Notes: generated by a model from the sequence alone, not told the origin. Positions 1 through 9,856 are shown, numbered from the stretch's first letter. The stretch is DNA of 64,000 bases from an uncultured Draconibacterium sp. (GCA_947492175.1 CANLMQ010000005.1:62001-126000), one strand, 5' to 3'. Numbers and translations are program-made.

Positions 1-1
1 C

Positions 2-49
2 AATGGCGAACTTGGTGTAAAAATAACGGTTGGTGCACAGGAGAGATAG
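2..49 (+). CDS. C-terminal tail of a secreted protein paralogous to the next gene (partial)
   Basis: Only the last 15 codons and a TAG stop are inside the window. The tail reads NGELGVKITVGAQER and closely resembles the end of the next protein (SDQLGVTISVEAQSR), so the two genes are probably tandem paralogues. The rest of the gene lies upstream of base 1, so nothing further can be said about its domains. Confidence 0.6.
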   Translation, partial: NGELGVKITVGAQER

Positions 50-103
50 CCCTCTTACTTTTACAACTCATCATTTCAACACAAAATTTAAAATTTGAAC
101 ATC

Positions 104-1153
104 ATGAAAAAATATATATTTCTTCCATTGTTACTTATAAGCGCACTTTGCTGGGGGCAGGCACAATTTGTGGTACAAAACAACGCAAAAACAGAGGTTT
201 ACAACAATATTAATACAGCCATCGAAAATGCAGTGGCAGGCGACACGCTTTATCTGCCCGGAGGAGGTTTTACCATCTCCAACACAACCATCGACAAGAG
301 CCTGCACTGGGTGGGACACGGCCATTATCCTTCTGAAACCAAGGCGACTATACAAACCCGCATTACAACAGGATTGAACTTTACCGGGAATTGCGATAAC
401 AGCTCTTTTGAAGGAATTTATTTCACTTCAACTCTTCAGTTCGGATATGACGAACCAACCAAAAATGTTATGGTAAAACGATGCCGGTTTGGTTCAGATT
501 TATACTTACAGACCGGTACCCTAACAACTGATCTGAATTTCCAGATCAAAGAGTGTGTTTTGGCTAATATCCGTGGAAACAATGCCAGTGACTGTACTAT
601 TGAAAAATCGCTGATATTCGGAATCATTAATTACATGGTTAGTTCAGATTTTTATAACAACAGTATCAACATTTATGAATATAATGGAAGAACCATTCAA
701 AACTGTAAATACTGCACATTTGAAAACAACGTGTTCGGTCATCAATATGGGCTACACGTTACTACAGATTGCAAATTCTATAATAATATTTTTTCAAGTA
801 ATTTACCTTACTCGGAAACAGATGCCAATGCCAATATGGGTATTAACAACATCTACAACGTGGGGCCTACAAATATATATACCGACATTTCGCACAGCGC
901 CAAAATTTATACTTTTTCGTACAATAACGATTATCACTTAAATGCTTCATCAACCGGAACATACGAATTAGATGGCTCAACAAAAAGTATTATTGGCTCT
1001 GCCAGTGATGGCGCAAATACCGGAATCTTTGGAACTGCAAATCCATATAAAACCATTCCCTATTATCCGCACATAAATACGGCTATTATTGCACGCGAAG
1101 CCATTAGCGATCAACTCGGAGTAACAATAAGTGTGGAGGCACAAAGCAGGTAG
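104..1153 (+). CDS. Secreted right-handed beta-helix-like protein
   Basis: A protein of about 349 residues with a Sec signal peptide (MKKYIFLPLLLISALCWGQA). I start it at ATG 104; a TTG start three codons upstream only adds M-N-I before the signal. The body has the repetitive pattern of a parallel beta helix: a region resembling 'TVYNNINTAIENAVAGDTLYLP' split over residues 35-55 (the usual opening of pectate-lyase/NosD-like helices, in which a source phrase on intervals or periods is followed by 'GDT'), then many N-, C- and F-rich short strands. No catalytic motif is recognisable and no T9SS sorting domain is seen at the C terminus. The upstream tail in the window is a likely tandem copy. The 1,878-residue adhesin follows 26 bp downstream and is probably co-transcribed. 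The substrate is unknown; a polysaccharide-binding or structural surface role is inference. Confidence 0.65.
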   Translation: MKKYIFLPLLLISALCWGQAQFVVQNNAKTEVYNNINTAIENAVAGDTLYLPGGGFTISNTTIDKSLHWVGHGHYPSETKATIQTRITTGLNFTGNCDNSSFEGIYFTSTLQFGYDEPTKNVMVKRCRFGSDLYLQTGTLTTDLNFQIKECVLANIRGNNASDCTIEKSLIFGIINYMVSSDFYNNSINIYEYNGRTIQNCKYCTFENNVFGHQYGLHVTTDCKFYNNIFSSNLPYSETDANANMGINNIYNVGPTNIYTDISHSAKIYTFSYNNDYHLNASSTGTYELDGSTKSIIGSASDGANTGIFGTANPYKTIPYYPHINTAIIAREAISDQLGVTISVEAQSR

Positions 1154-1179
1154 ATTCGGTTTTCAATAATTTTTAAAAA

Positions 1180-4100
1180 ATGAAAATGAAACGATTTACC
1201 AATCTAATAATAGTTTCGCTACTACCAATTTGCTTGTTGGCGCAACCCGATATTTCCCGAGTGGAATACTGGTACGACGGCGATTATGGTACAACAACAC
1301 AGCAGACGGTTTCAGGGCCCAGTGTCCTTTTCTCCGATTTGCTTGATGTAAGCACCCTGGAGCCGGGCTTACATACCGTTACTTTTCGTTTTCAGGACGA
1401 AAGGGGGATATGGGGTTCAGTGCTCAGCAAATTCTTTACGTACAATAAAGAAGCACTCCCGGGAATTCGAATGATTACAGATGTTGAATATTGGTACGAT
1501 GGTAATTATTCAACGGCAGTTGAAACTTCATTAGCGTCCGGAGCTTCTATCAATTGGAATTCGCTGCTCGACGTGAGCTCACTAAATAACGGATTGCACA
1601 CAGTAAGCTGCCGCTTTAAAGATGCCCGTGGGATATGGGGTTCTCCGTTCATTCGTTTCTTCAAAAAGGAAGCTGCCTCGGGGTTAAAACAACTGACTGC
1701 ACTGGAATACTGGTTCAATAATGACTACGCCAATAAAGTTTCCAACTCTTTTGTTCCAACCAGTTTGCTTAACCTGAACGAAATGTTTGATGTTTCCGCA
1801 CTTCCAATCGGTTTTCAGTTTGTAAGTATCCGGTTACAGGACGAGCAGGGAAAATGGAGCCCGGTGGCATCGTGGTACTTTACAAAAGAAAATCAGGAAG
1901 ACTTACCTGAACTTCACCAACTCACTGCACTTGAGTACTGGTTCAATGGCGACTACTCTACCGTTCAAACAGATCTGGTTGCGGCAACACCTTTGCTAAA
2001 TATCGATACTGATTTAGATGTTTCAGGCTTAAATGACGGCTTACATATGGTGAGTTGCCGGTATCAGGATGAAGCCGGCAACTGGAGCCCTGCCTTTTCG
2101 CGGTTGTTTGCCAAATACCCGGCCAAACCGGCTCCCGGGATGCACGATCTTGTTGCCGTGGAATACTGGTTCAACGGCAATCTTGCATCGACAGTAAAAA
2201 GTGTGATTCCTACAGGATCGGAATATTTACTCGATACGCAGCTCGATGTTTCGGCTTTGAACAACGGATTACACTCCATCACCTACCGCTTTCAGGATGA
2301 AACCGGGACCTGGAGTCCGGGGATAACACGCCTGTTTGCCAAATATGAAGATGAGACAATAACCACAGGCAATAAAATAGTTGCGTACCGTTACTGGTCC
2401 AATACTGCCATCGTATCAGCCATCGAGGTTGATTTACCAATTCCTGTGGCCACTCTGGCACTTGATGACCTGGTGGATGTTTCATCGCTTCCGGGCGGAA
2501 CCAACGACATCAGTTTCCAGTTTAAAGACTCCACAGGCAACTGGAGCAGTGCCCTGACAAAATCCTACTACCAGGACTATAATCCACGTGGCACCATAAC
2601 AGCCGAAACAGATCCGGCATGCAGTAATAGTGTGGTAACCTTTACAGCGGCAACTACAGATGTAGACAGTATTTTCTGGGATTTTGGCGATACTACCGCA
2701 GTTGTAGGAAGAACAGCTTCAGAAAATGCTTTCCATGCTTATACAAAAGCAGGCACTTACATCATTTCTGCAACGCTGCTTAATGTTGACAGCGCTTACA
2801 CCGCCACTGCCACCACGAATATCACCATAAATCAAAGTTATGGAGTATCGGTAGTTGCACCTGAAAACCTGGTAGCCTACTATCCTTTGGATGGTGATGC
2901 CACAGATGCCAGTGGAAATGGACACGACGGTACAGTTTCAGGTGCTACTCTTACCGAAGACCAAAACGGAACAGCAAACAGCGCCTATTTGTTCGATGGT
3001 AACGATGGCATTTCGATTCAGCATTCCGATGAGTTAAACATGTCAGAAGCACTAAGTTTCTCTTGCTGGATAAAACCTGCCGTGCTCCAGAATGCAATGA
3101 TCTTTGGGAAGTCGAACTATACAACGGCAACCAATTACTTGTTACGAATACAATCAGACGGAAACCTTCAATGGGAGTACAACGGTTACCTGAACACTAC
3201 AACACGGCCTCTGGAAGCCGATAGATGGTACAATATTGTTGTTACTGCCAACAATCCGGGAGGGCACAGACAAATTTATATAAACGGCCAGTTAATTGCC
3301 GAATCAACTTCTTCTTCCGGACCATTCGGAAGCATTACAAATCCACTGACAATTGGATATGCAAGCCGGGGGGCAGAATATTTTAAAGGGGCAATCGATG
3401 ACTTGAGAATGTACAACAAAGTCTTGTCGCCGCCAGAAATATTCCAGTTATATCAAGGAACTGAAGGCTCCACTCTTCCACCAATCGAAGCCGAAATCTG
3501 CGCCAGTGAAGTACCGTACACTTTTGGTTCGCAACTGCTCAGCACAAGCGGAACCTACTACGAAACTTACCCGACAGTTGATGGATGCGACAGCGTGGTT
3601 CAATTGAATTTAACCGTGCACCCCATATACAACGACACAATTGGAGATCCATCAAATTCATTGGTTATGGATGATTTTGAAAGTGGTGCCCTTGGGACAC
3701 TTCCTGCCGGTTGGGTGATTCGTTACAACGGGACTGGAAATGCTGACCAAAAAATAGTTAACACTCCGGTAAAGAATGGAGCGCAATCTTTTCAGGTCTC
3801 CGGTTCAAGTTGGGCTGCAAATCTATCGAAGCAGGTTTCGACAGTCTACGAAAAATCGACACTGGAAGGCTGGATGTACGCAACAAATGTAGCTAGCGGA
3901 GGTAGGTGCGGAATGGGATTGGGAAATCCATCAATTGGAAGTTGGGGGGCATTTCTGGGCAGAGTAGAATCTTATAACGGCAACCTGATTACCTTTAATT
4001 ACTCCGGAAATTCAGGAGGTTACGGAACGCAGTATGTGTTGCAACCCGCTACATCCAATACCTGGTACCATCTTCGAATGGAATTTGATTTTTCGACAGG

Positions 4101-6816
4101 CAAATACAAAGTGTTTGTAAACGGAACACAGGTTACTGCCACTTCGGGAGGCGAAGTAGTTAGCGAGTTTCCAATACTAAATGGGGTTACACCCACTTCT
4201 GTTGAGTTGTACGGAAACAGTATGGTTTATTTTGACGATGTAAAACTTTACGAAAGCGGAAGCTACGGGATAGTCCTCTGCTCATCCGAAACGCCCTATA
4301 CTTTTGGCACGCAGCAATTAACCGAAAGCGGAACCTACACCGAAACTTTCCAAAGCGAATTTGGCTGCGACAGTACCGTTACGTTGAACCTGAATGTACA
4401 TTCTTCTTACACCCGGAAAGACACCCTTACCATTTGTGAAGATGAACTGCCTTATCAATGGGGAGATTCAACACTCATTGCGGCGGGATCCTACTCCCGG
4501 GCTTATACCACAGTAAATGGCTGCGACAGTATCTTTAGTTTTACCCTCAACGTAACAGATACTTTCCTGGTGGAACAGAATGTGACCCTTTGCGAAACTG
4601 ATCTCCCTCTTGCATTTGGAGCACAAACACTGGATTCCAGCGGCACATTTACCGAAATATTTACCGGAAGCAACGGATGCGACAGTACGGTGATACTTAC
4701 CCTGACTGTACTTGATACTTCCCTTGTCTGCGAAAAATTGACCATTTGTGAAAATGATCTGCCCTATACATTCGGGACACAATCGCTGCTTGCAGGAGGA
4801 AATTACCTGGAGGTATTCACCCGTGAGAATGGCTGCGACAGCACGGTAATGCTGGCACTCACTGTTTCAGATACTTTTGTGGTGGCCGACACACTGGTAC
4901 TTTGCGAAAACGACCTCCCGTATCAGTTCGGAACTCAACCGCTGTTCACCGCAGGGAATTACACCGAAGTATTTACTTCTGCAAACGGGTGCGACAGTAC
5001 GGTTAGCCTTGCTTTTACTGTAAACGACACTTTTATTGTCAGGCAGCAAACAACGGTTTGTTCCAGTGAGTTGCCACTTACTCTGGGCGCACAATCACTT
5101 ACTTATGCGGGGGTCTACACCGAGGTGTTCTCCTCAACAAGCGGATGCGACAGCACCGTGGTTCTTTCACTTACCGTGAAAGATACCTTTGATGTGGCAG
5201 ACACAGTCAGCGTTTGTGCAAACAGTCTGCCCTACCGGTTTGGTTTGCAAGAGCTTTCAAGCAACGGAACCTATACAGAAACATTTGCCTCTTCCGCAGG
5301 ATGCGACAGTACCGTAACGCTCGTATTCTCGGTAAGCGACACGTTTGCTTCGGCTTATTCCGATACCATTTGCGAAAACGACTTGCCTTATACTTTTGGC
5401 ACACAGTCGCTATTATTATCCGGAACTTACAAAGAAACATTTACAGGTATAAATTCTTGCGATAGTGTTGTTACACTCCAGCTTACTGTTAATGCAACTA
5501 ACGAAACCAAACGAACAGCTTACGTTAAAATAAGCGACTTGCCCTACATTTTTGAAGGGAAAGCAGTAACAAAAGCAGGCACATACACACACAAGCTGCT
5601 AAACAGCAATGGTTGCGACAGTACAATAATTTTAAAGTTGTATGTTGAAGATGATATCCCTCCTGAAATTGTTTGCAATACCACAACAATTGTTCTTTCT
5701 GAAGAGGGGACATACACTTTAACACCGGATGATATATCCACCATTACAAATGGCACAAAAGACAACCAGACTTCGTACGGAGATATGGATATTTCTATCA
5801 CACCGTCGGTATTTAGCTGCGAACACCTTGGCGAAACATTAATACAGGCTACAGCAATCGACGAGAATGGCAATCAGGCAAAATGCCAGGTTAATGTTGT
5901 TGTAACGGCTTCTGCAATAGCTCCGGTAATTGATAAAATTGCAGATACAACTGTTTACGAAGACAGCCAGGTAAACATTCCTTTAAGTGGTATTTTTGCA
6001 GGTACGGTATGTGAAAAAAAGGAAGTTGTAATCACCGCTTCCAATATAAACCATTCTTTAATTGACAGCATAAATGTCATCCACACACCAATGGATTCAT
6101 GCGCCATACTAAATATTCAATTGGCCGCAAACGAATCCGGAAAGGACACTATTACCGTCATTGCCGAAGATGAAGAGGGAGCTCGCACAATTCAGACATT
6201 TGTGCTTGATGTTGCGCCTGTTAACGACTGTCCTTTTATTGTAAATAAATTGGAGGATTTAAATATGATTGCGCACGATACACTCTGCATTTCGCTGAGT
6301 ACAGTGTTGAACACAATAGTTAATGATATTGATGATTCCATTCTGGTATACAACCTTAAACTGGCCAGTAATGAAGAAAAACCCGACTGGTTTGTGGCAA
6401 CAAATACTGAAAATGAGATATTAATCGACTTCCAACCACTTCAGACCGACACAGGTTGTTACAATGTTGTACTGGAAGCCACCGACCCGAAAGGAGCATG
6501 TGCAACCGATACCTTTGAACTTTGTGTTGAAAAACTACTGGTTGGAATAAATGATATTTACAATTCGGAACCCGAATTTATTATCTACCCCAATCCAAGT
6601 AGAGGAGAGGTTACAATCGAGTTTAGTGAAACATTAAACCATGCAATTGAGCTAAAGATTATGAGTATTACAGGAGCAGAAGTACTTCGTAAAAACTACC
6701 TGCCTGCCGAACAAATTAAATTTGATATTAGTAACCATGTTAGCGGAACCTATCTTATTATTTTACAAACCGACAGGAAACGAATGGTTAGGACATTAAT
6801 ACTCGATAAAAAATAA
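1180..6816 (+). CDS. Giant modular surface adhesin with T9SS type A sorting domain
   Basis: A 1,878-residue secreted protein. Order of parts, in approximate residues: signal peptide 1-22; six ~75-residue repeats carrying a (V/L)EYW(Y/F)(D/N)G motif (25-470); a PKD-like domain with 'FWDFGDTTAVVG' (478-555); a LamG/concanavalin-like domain with 'AYYPLDGDATDASGNGHDG' (562-760); one 45-residue Cys repeat (770-817); a second lectin-like jelly-roll domain (829-1030); nine more Cys repeats (1032-1490); an HYR-like domain (1491-1580); a cadherin-like region (1580-1787); and a C-terminal sorting domain starting at 'IYPNPSRGEVTIEF'. The Cys repeats follow C-x3-LPY-x-FG-x-Q...GxYxExF...GCDS. The sorting domain means export through the outer membrane by the T9SS encoded at 13-19 kb. 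Adhesion or glycan binding is inferred from the lectin-like domains. A strong terminator follows. Confidence 0.85.
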   Translation: MKMKRFTNLIIVSLLPICLLAQPDISRVEYWYDGDYGTTTQQTVSGPSVLFSDLLDVSTLEPGLHTVTFRFQDERGIWGSVLSKFFTYNKEALPGIRMITDVEYWYDGNYSTAVETSLASGASINWNSLLDVSSLNNGLHTVSCRFKDARGIWGSPFIRFFKKEAASGLKQLTALEYWFNNDYANKVSNSFVPTSLLNLNEMFDVSALPIGFQFVSIRLQDEQGKWSPVASWYFTKENQEDLPELHQLTALEYWFNGDYSTVQTDLVAATPLLNIDTDLDVSGLNDGLHMVSCRYQDEAGNWSPAFSRLFAKYPAKPAPGMHDLVAVEYWFNGNLASTVKSVIPTGSEYLLDTQLDVSALNNGLHSITYRFQDETGTWSPGITRLFAKYEDETITTGNKIVAYRYWSNTAIVSAIEVDLPIPVATLALDDLVDVSSLPGGTNDISFQFKDSTGNWSSALTKSYYQDYNPRGTITAETDPACSNSVVTFTAATTDVDSIFWDFGDTTAVVGRTASENAFHAYTKAGTYIISATLLNVDSAYTATATTNITINQSYGVSVVAPENLVAYYPLDGDATDASGNGHDGTVSGATLTEDQNGTANSAYLFDGNDGISIQHSDELNMSEALSFSCWIKPAVLQNAMIFGKSNYTTATNYLLRIQSDGNLQWEYNGYLNTTTRPLEADRWYNIVVTANNPGGHRQIYINGQLIAESTSSSGPFGSITNPLTIGYASRGAEYFKGAIDDLRMYNKVLSPPEIFQLYQGTEGSTLPPIEAEICASEVPYTFGSQLLSTSGTYYETYPTVDGCDSVVQLNLTVHPIYNDTIGDPSNSLVMDDFESGALGTLPAGWVIRYNGTGNADQKIVNTPVKNGAQSFQVSGSSWAANLSKQVSTVYEKSTLEGWMYATNVASGGRCGMGLGNPSIGSWGAFLGRVESYNGNLITFNYSGNSGGYGTQYVLQPATSNTWYHLRMEFDFSTGKYKVFVNGTQVTATSGGEVVSEFPILNGVTPTSVELYGNSMVYFDDVKLYESGSYGIVLCSSETPYTFGTQQLTESGTYTETFQSEFGCDSTVTLNLNVHSSYTRKDTLTICEDELPYQWGDSTLIAAGSYSRAYTTVNGCDSIFSFTLNVTDTFLVEQNVTLCETDLPLAFGAQTLDSSGTFTEIFTGSNGCDSTVILTLTVLDTSLVCEKLTICENDLPYTFGTQSLLAGGNYLEVFTRENGCDSTVMLALTVSDTFVVADTLVLCENDLPYQFGTQPLFTAGNYTEVFTSANGCDSTVSLAFTVNDTFIVRQQTTVCSSELPLTLGAQSLTYAGVYTEVFSSTSGCDSTVVLSLTVKDTFDVADTVSVCANSLPYRFGLQELSSNGTYTETFASSAGCDSTVTLVFSVSDTFASAYSDTICENDLPYTFGTQSLLLSGTYKETFTGINSCDSVVTLQLTVNATNETKRTAYVKISDLPYIFEGKAVTKAGTYTHKLLNSNGCDSTIILKLYVEDDIPPEIVCNTTTIVLSEEGTYTLTPDDISTITNGTKDNQTSYGDMDISITPSVFSCEHLGETLIQATAIDENGNQAKCQVNVVVTASAIAPVIDKIADTTVYEDSQVNIPLSGIFAGTVCEKKEVVITASNINHSLIDSINVIHTPMDSCAILNIQLAANESGKDTITVIAEDEEGARTIQTFVLDVAPVNDCPFIVNKLEDLNMIAHDTLCISLSTVLNTIVNDIDDSILVYNLKLASNEEKPDWFVATNTENEILIDFQPLQTDTGCYNVVLEATDPKGACATDTFELCVEKLLVGINDIYNSEPEFIIYPNPSRGEVTIEFSETLNHAIELKIMSITGAEVLRKNYLPAEQIKFDISNHVSGTYLIILQTDRKRMVRTLILDKK

Positions 6817-6822
6817 GGGAAC

Positions 6823-6855
6823 AAAAAGCGGATTTCTTCGGAGGTCCGCTTTTTT
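6823..6855 (+). terminator. Intrinsic terminator after the adhesin gene
   Basis: AAAAAGCGGA at 6823-6832 pairs with TCCGCTTTTT at 6845-6854, followed by further T. The A run before and T run after make it usable in both directions, but the only gene ending next to it is the adhesin. Confidence 0.8.
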
Positions 6856-6885
6856 ATGCTCAATTCAGTTTTGTAACTTTATCCA

Positions 6886-8817
6886 ATGAGTCGGATTTTT
6901 GCAATAACCTTATTTCTTACAGGATTAGTTTTTTATGGAAATGGACAGAATCCTTTTGTTATAACAGATAAAATTGCCGCGCACGAAAGCCACAGCTACT
7001 TCATAAAATCTGCTTTTCCAGAAGATCTGAACTACGCAGAAACTGATTTTATTTATCAACGTTTGGAATGGGAAATCGATCCGGCAGTCCGGCACATTTC
7101 AGGAAAGATTACCACATATTTTAAAAGTGAGGTTTCTGATTTAACAGAGATAAAATTCAATTTAAGCAATGCTTTACGAGTGGATTCAATAGTTTTGAAA
7201 AATCAGAAAACTGAATTTACCCACGAAAATGATATAATAACCACGCCACTTTTAACGTCATTATCCGAGAACCAGATCGACTCTTTAAGTATTTACTACA
7301 AAGGTGCTCCCCCCGAAACAGGGTTTGGATCATTTTCGTTATCAACACACGGAAACGAAAAAACACCAATTCTATGGACACTTTCCGAACCTTATGGAGC
7401 AAAAGAATGGTGGCCTTGCAAACAATCACTGACCGATAAGATTGACTCTATTGACGTAATTGTAACCTGTCCTGAAATATACAGAACTGCCAGCAACGGC
7501 GTACTGGTTTCAGAAAAAGTAGCTGGCAACAAACGAACTATCCACTGGAAACATCGTTTCCCTATTGCCACCTATTTAATTGCCATTGCAGTTACCAATT
7601 ACGAAAGTTATTCCGATTTTCTTGATTTAAATGATGGTCGTCAGATTGAAATACTCAATTATGTTTATCCAGAATACCTGGGAAAGGCCAAAACCGAAAC
7701 TCCTGTAACAGCTGAACTAATAAATCTGTTTAACAACCTCGTTGGAGAGTATCCTTTTGCTTCAGAAAAATACGGACACGCACAATTTGGATGGAGAGGT
7801 GGAATGGAACACCAAACCATGAGTTTTATGGGCAATTTCAGTTTTGGACTTATCGCACATGAACTGGCACATCAATGGTTTGGTAATTACATCACCCTTG
7901 GCTCGTGGCAACACATTTGGCTCAACGAAGGATTTGCGACTTACATGACAGGGCTTGCCCACGAGAACCTTGCTGCCGGCCATTACTGGCCAATTTGGAA
8001 AAGCTCATACAAAACCCAGATATTAAGCCGACCCGATGGTTCTGTTTTTGTTCAGGATACTTCTTTGTTCAACCGTCTCTTTGATTCCAGACTATCGTAT
8101 GCAAAAGGCGCTTATCTGCTTCATATGCAACGTTGGATTCTTGGCGACGACAGTTTCTTCCTGGCATTAAAAAACTATTTTGCCGACAAAAAAATCGCAA
8201 ATGGTTTTGCACAAACACAAGATTGGATAACACACATTGAAGCAATTGGCGATACCACATTCACCGAATTCTTTAACGATTGGTTTTATGGAGAAGGCTA
8301 CCCCATTTATTCTATAAACTATAAGCAAAATAACACCGATTCACTTATTGTTGAACTTTCTCAAACCACTTCACACGCGTCTGTCGATTTTTTTGAAATG
8401 CCTGTCCCAATCCGCATTTACAACAACACCAAAACCGACTCAATTGATTTTAGGTTAGATAATACCTACAATCACCAAAAGTTTATTCTGAACCCGGGAT
8501 TTAACGTTAGTGAAATATTAATTGATCCCGACGACCAGATACTTTGTAAAACAGATAAAATTACAGCACTACCTGCTATCGCTATAAAAAATGAAATCGA
8601 TGTTTATCCAAATCCAGCCCAAAATAAGATTCGCCTGACGATTCCGGGAAATGAAAGAATAATCAAAATTCTGATGTACTCCGTTGATGGAGTTTGTGTA
8701 AAACAACAAGTCCCTCTAAAGAACGAAATCGATATTTCGCAACTTTCAACCGGAACTTATTTAGTGCAAATTGAAACCCCAAATACCTTCTTCACAAGAA
8801 AGATTGTTAAACTGTAA
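6886..8817 (+). CDS. Secreted M1-family zinc aminopeptidase with T9SS sorting domain
   Basis: 643 residues. The zinc site of M1 (gluzincin) peptidases is intact: H325-E326-L-A-H329 followed 19 residues later by the third ligand E348 in 'WLNEGFA'. The substrate-binding exopeptidase motif appears as 'GGMEH' (usually GAMEN) just before it. An N-terminal signal peptide (residues 1-21) and a C-terminal sorting domain beginning near 'IDVYPNPAQNKIRLTI' and ending 'FFTRKIVKL' mark it as T9SS cargo. It probably acts at the cell surface or is released, trimming N-terminal residues from peptides for uptake. It lacks the long C-terminal helical domain of cytosolic PepN, as is usual for the short secreted forms. 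It ends 8 bp from the convergent osmC-like gene. Confidence 0.9.
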   Translation: MSRIFAITLFLTGLVFYGNGQNPFVITDKIAAHESHSYFIKSAFPEDLNYAETDFIYQRLEWEIDPAVRHISGKITTYFKSEVSDLTEIKFNLSNALRVDSIVLKNQKTEFTHENDIITTPLLTSLSENQIDSLSIYYKGAPPETGFGSFSLSTHGNEKTPILWTLSEPYGAKEWWPCKQSLTDKIDSIDVIVTCPEIYRTASNGVLVSEKVAGNKRTIHWKHRFPIATYLIAIAVTNYESYSDFLDLNDGRQIEILNYVYPEYLGKAKTETPVTAELINLFNNLVGEYPFASEKYGHAQFGWRGGMEHQTMSFMGNFSFGLIAHELAHQWFGNYITLGSWQHIWLNEGFATYMTGLAHENLAAGHYWPIWKSSYKTQILSRPDGSVFVQDTSLFNRLFDSRLSYAKGAYLLHMQRWILGDDSFFLALKNYFADKKIANGFAQTQDWITHIEAIGDTTFTEFFNDWFYGEGYPIYSINYKQNNTDSLIVELSQTTSHASVDFFEMPVPIRIYNNTKTDSIDFRLDNTYNHQKFILNPGFNVSEILIDPDDQILCKTDKITALPAIAIKNEIDVYPNPAQNKIRLTIPGNERIIKILMYSVDGVCVKQQVPLKNEIDISQLSTGTYLVQIETPNTFFTRKIVKL

Positions 8818-8825
8818 ATTATAAG

Positions 8826-9230
8826 TTACCAGTTAAACCTGATTGTTTGTTTTAAATCAGGATGTAAACTTAAGGGAACAGGACTGGTTCCTGCCACACT
8901 TTCCACCAATTGTTTTTCCTCTTCTGTATATCCTTTTTTCGGAAAAGAAAATTCCACAATTACCTCGGCTACTCTCCTCGGATCTGATGCCATAATTTTA
9001 GTAACCTCTACTTCTGTGCCTTCAATGTCGATGTTATTATCGCGGGCTTTTATTCCCATTATTGTTAATATACAACTTCCCAGTGCAGTAGCCAGCATAT
9101 CGGTTGGTGAAAAAAATTCTCCTTTCCCCTGGTTATCAGTAGGTGCATCGGTTACAACTTTATTCCCCGACTGTAAATGTTCATTTTCGGTACGCAAACC
9201 GCCCAAATAAATTGTTTTAACCGTTGTCAT
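8826..9230 (-). CDS. OsmC-family protein, second cysteine replaced by serine
   Basis: A 134-residue OsmC/Ohr-fold protein. The family signature with the first redox cysteine is present (SPTDMLATALGSC, C53). In active peroxidases a second cysteine sits in a 'CPV..SLHPD' segment. Here the segment reads TSPVPLSLHPD, so the second position is Ser116. A two-cysteine hydroperoxidase cycle therefore looks impossible, and the protein may use one cysteine or have another role. There is no signal peptide, so it is cytosolic. A promoter-like pair (TTG, 18 bp, TATATTTA) can be read upstream on the minus strand near 9265-9295. It converges with the aminopeptidase gene and diverges from the nikR-like gene. 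Confidence 0.85.
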   Translation of the reverse strand: MTTVKTIYLGGLRTENEHLQSGNKVVTDAPTDNQGKGEFFSPTDMLATALGSCILTIMGIKARDNNIDIEGTEVEVTKIMASDPRRVAEVIVEFSFPKKGYTEEEKQLVESVAGTSPVPLSLHPDLKQTIRFNW

Positions 9231-9424
9231 TCTTTCAACTTTTAGTGTTATTTCTGTTTAATTCTGGAATAATAAATATACAATTATTTTTAGCCCGTCA
9301 ACCTTTTACATTTTTACTTTTATTAAAATCACTAACAAAGGCTTGGCATCAGGTAAAGTTAATTTGAACAATCACTATTAAAATTAATATTATGTGTATC
9401 GTATTGGCAAAACTTTTTTATATT

Positions 9425-9455
9425 CGTGCTACCAATTAATTTAAACGTGTCACCA
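9425..9455 (+). promoter_or_regulatory. Paired operator candidate over the nikR-like promoter and start codon
   Basis: CGTGCTACCA at 9425-9434 and CGTGTCACCA at 9446-9455 are exactly 21 bp apart, two helical turns. The first directly follows a possible -7 box (TATATTCG, 9419-9426) and the second overlaps the ATG of the regulator gene. The same core recurs upstream of the receptor gene. Half-sites about two turns apart match NikR-type tetramer geometry. Autorepression is inference. Confidence 0.45.
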
Positions 9456-9856
9456 TGTCAGTTACCAGATTTGGAGTATCATTAGATGAAGATCTTTTAA
9501 AAGCATTAGATGATTATGTATTGGACAATGCCTTTGCAAACCGGTCGCAAGCTATTCGCCATCTGATTGAAAAAAATATGGTGGAAGAAAAATGGAAATG
9601 CGACAATATAGTTGCCGGAGCTGTTGTGTTGGTATACAACCACGATAAAAAGGAAATACTTAAAAAATCGTCCGATATCCAATTCGAGTACAAAGAATTT
9701 GTTCTTTCATTACAAGGTTTTTATTTAAACGATATCAACTACATGGAGATTATTGCTGTTAAAGGCCCCTCAAAAAAACTAACAGAAATATCGGAGCGCC
9801 TGATTAGTATTAAAGGAATTCAACACGGGAAACTGGTTATGAGTAAGGCTCAGTAA
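9455..9856 (+). CDS. NikR-family ribbon-helix-helix regulator with no nickel-ligand residues
   Basis: 133 residues with the NikR layout: an N-terminal ribbon-helix-helix DNA-binding domain (residues 1-45: 'RFGVSLDEDLLKALDDYV' then 'NRSQAIRHLI') and an ACT-like C-terminal domain (52-130). Aligned without gaps to E. coli NikR, the four high-affinity nickel ligands H76, H87, H89 and C95 correspond to F77, G88, Y90 and Y96. All four are lost, while the fold-determining residues around them (VYNHDKKE, Q76, E98, AVKG) are kept. It therefore cannot sense Ni(II) in the known way. It may respond to another ligand or act constitutively. It lies 56 bp upstream of a TonB-dependent receptor, a frequent NikR target class in Bacteroidota. 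Paired 21-bp-spaced sites precede both genes. Confidence 0.85.
   Translation: MSVTRFGVSLDEDLLKALDDYVLDNAFANRSQAIRHLIEKNMVEEKWKCDNIVAGAVVLVYNHDKKEILKKSSDIQFEYKEFVLSLQGFYLNDINYMEIIAVKGPSKKLTEISERLISIKGIQHGKLVMSKAQ

Noticed and set aside
4468..4782. Minus-strand ORFs opposite the adhesin Cys repeats
   Set aside because: They are shadows produced by the repetitive coding sequence of the plus-strand gene.
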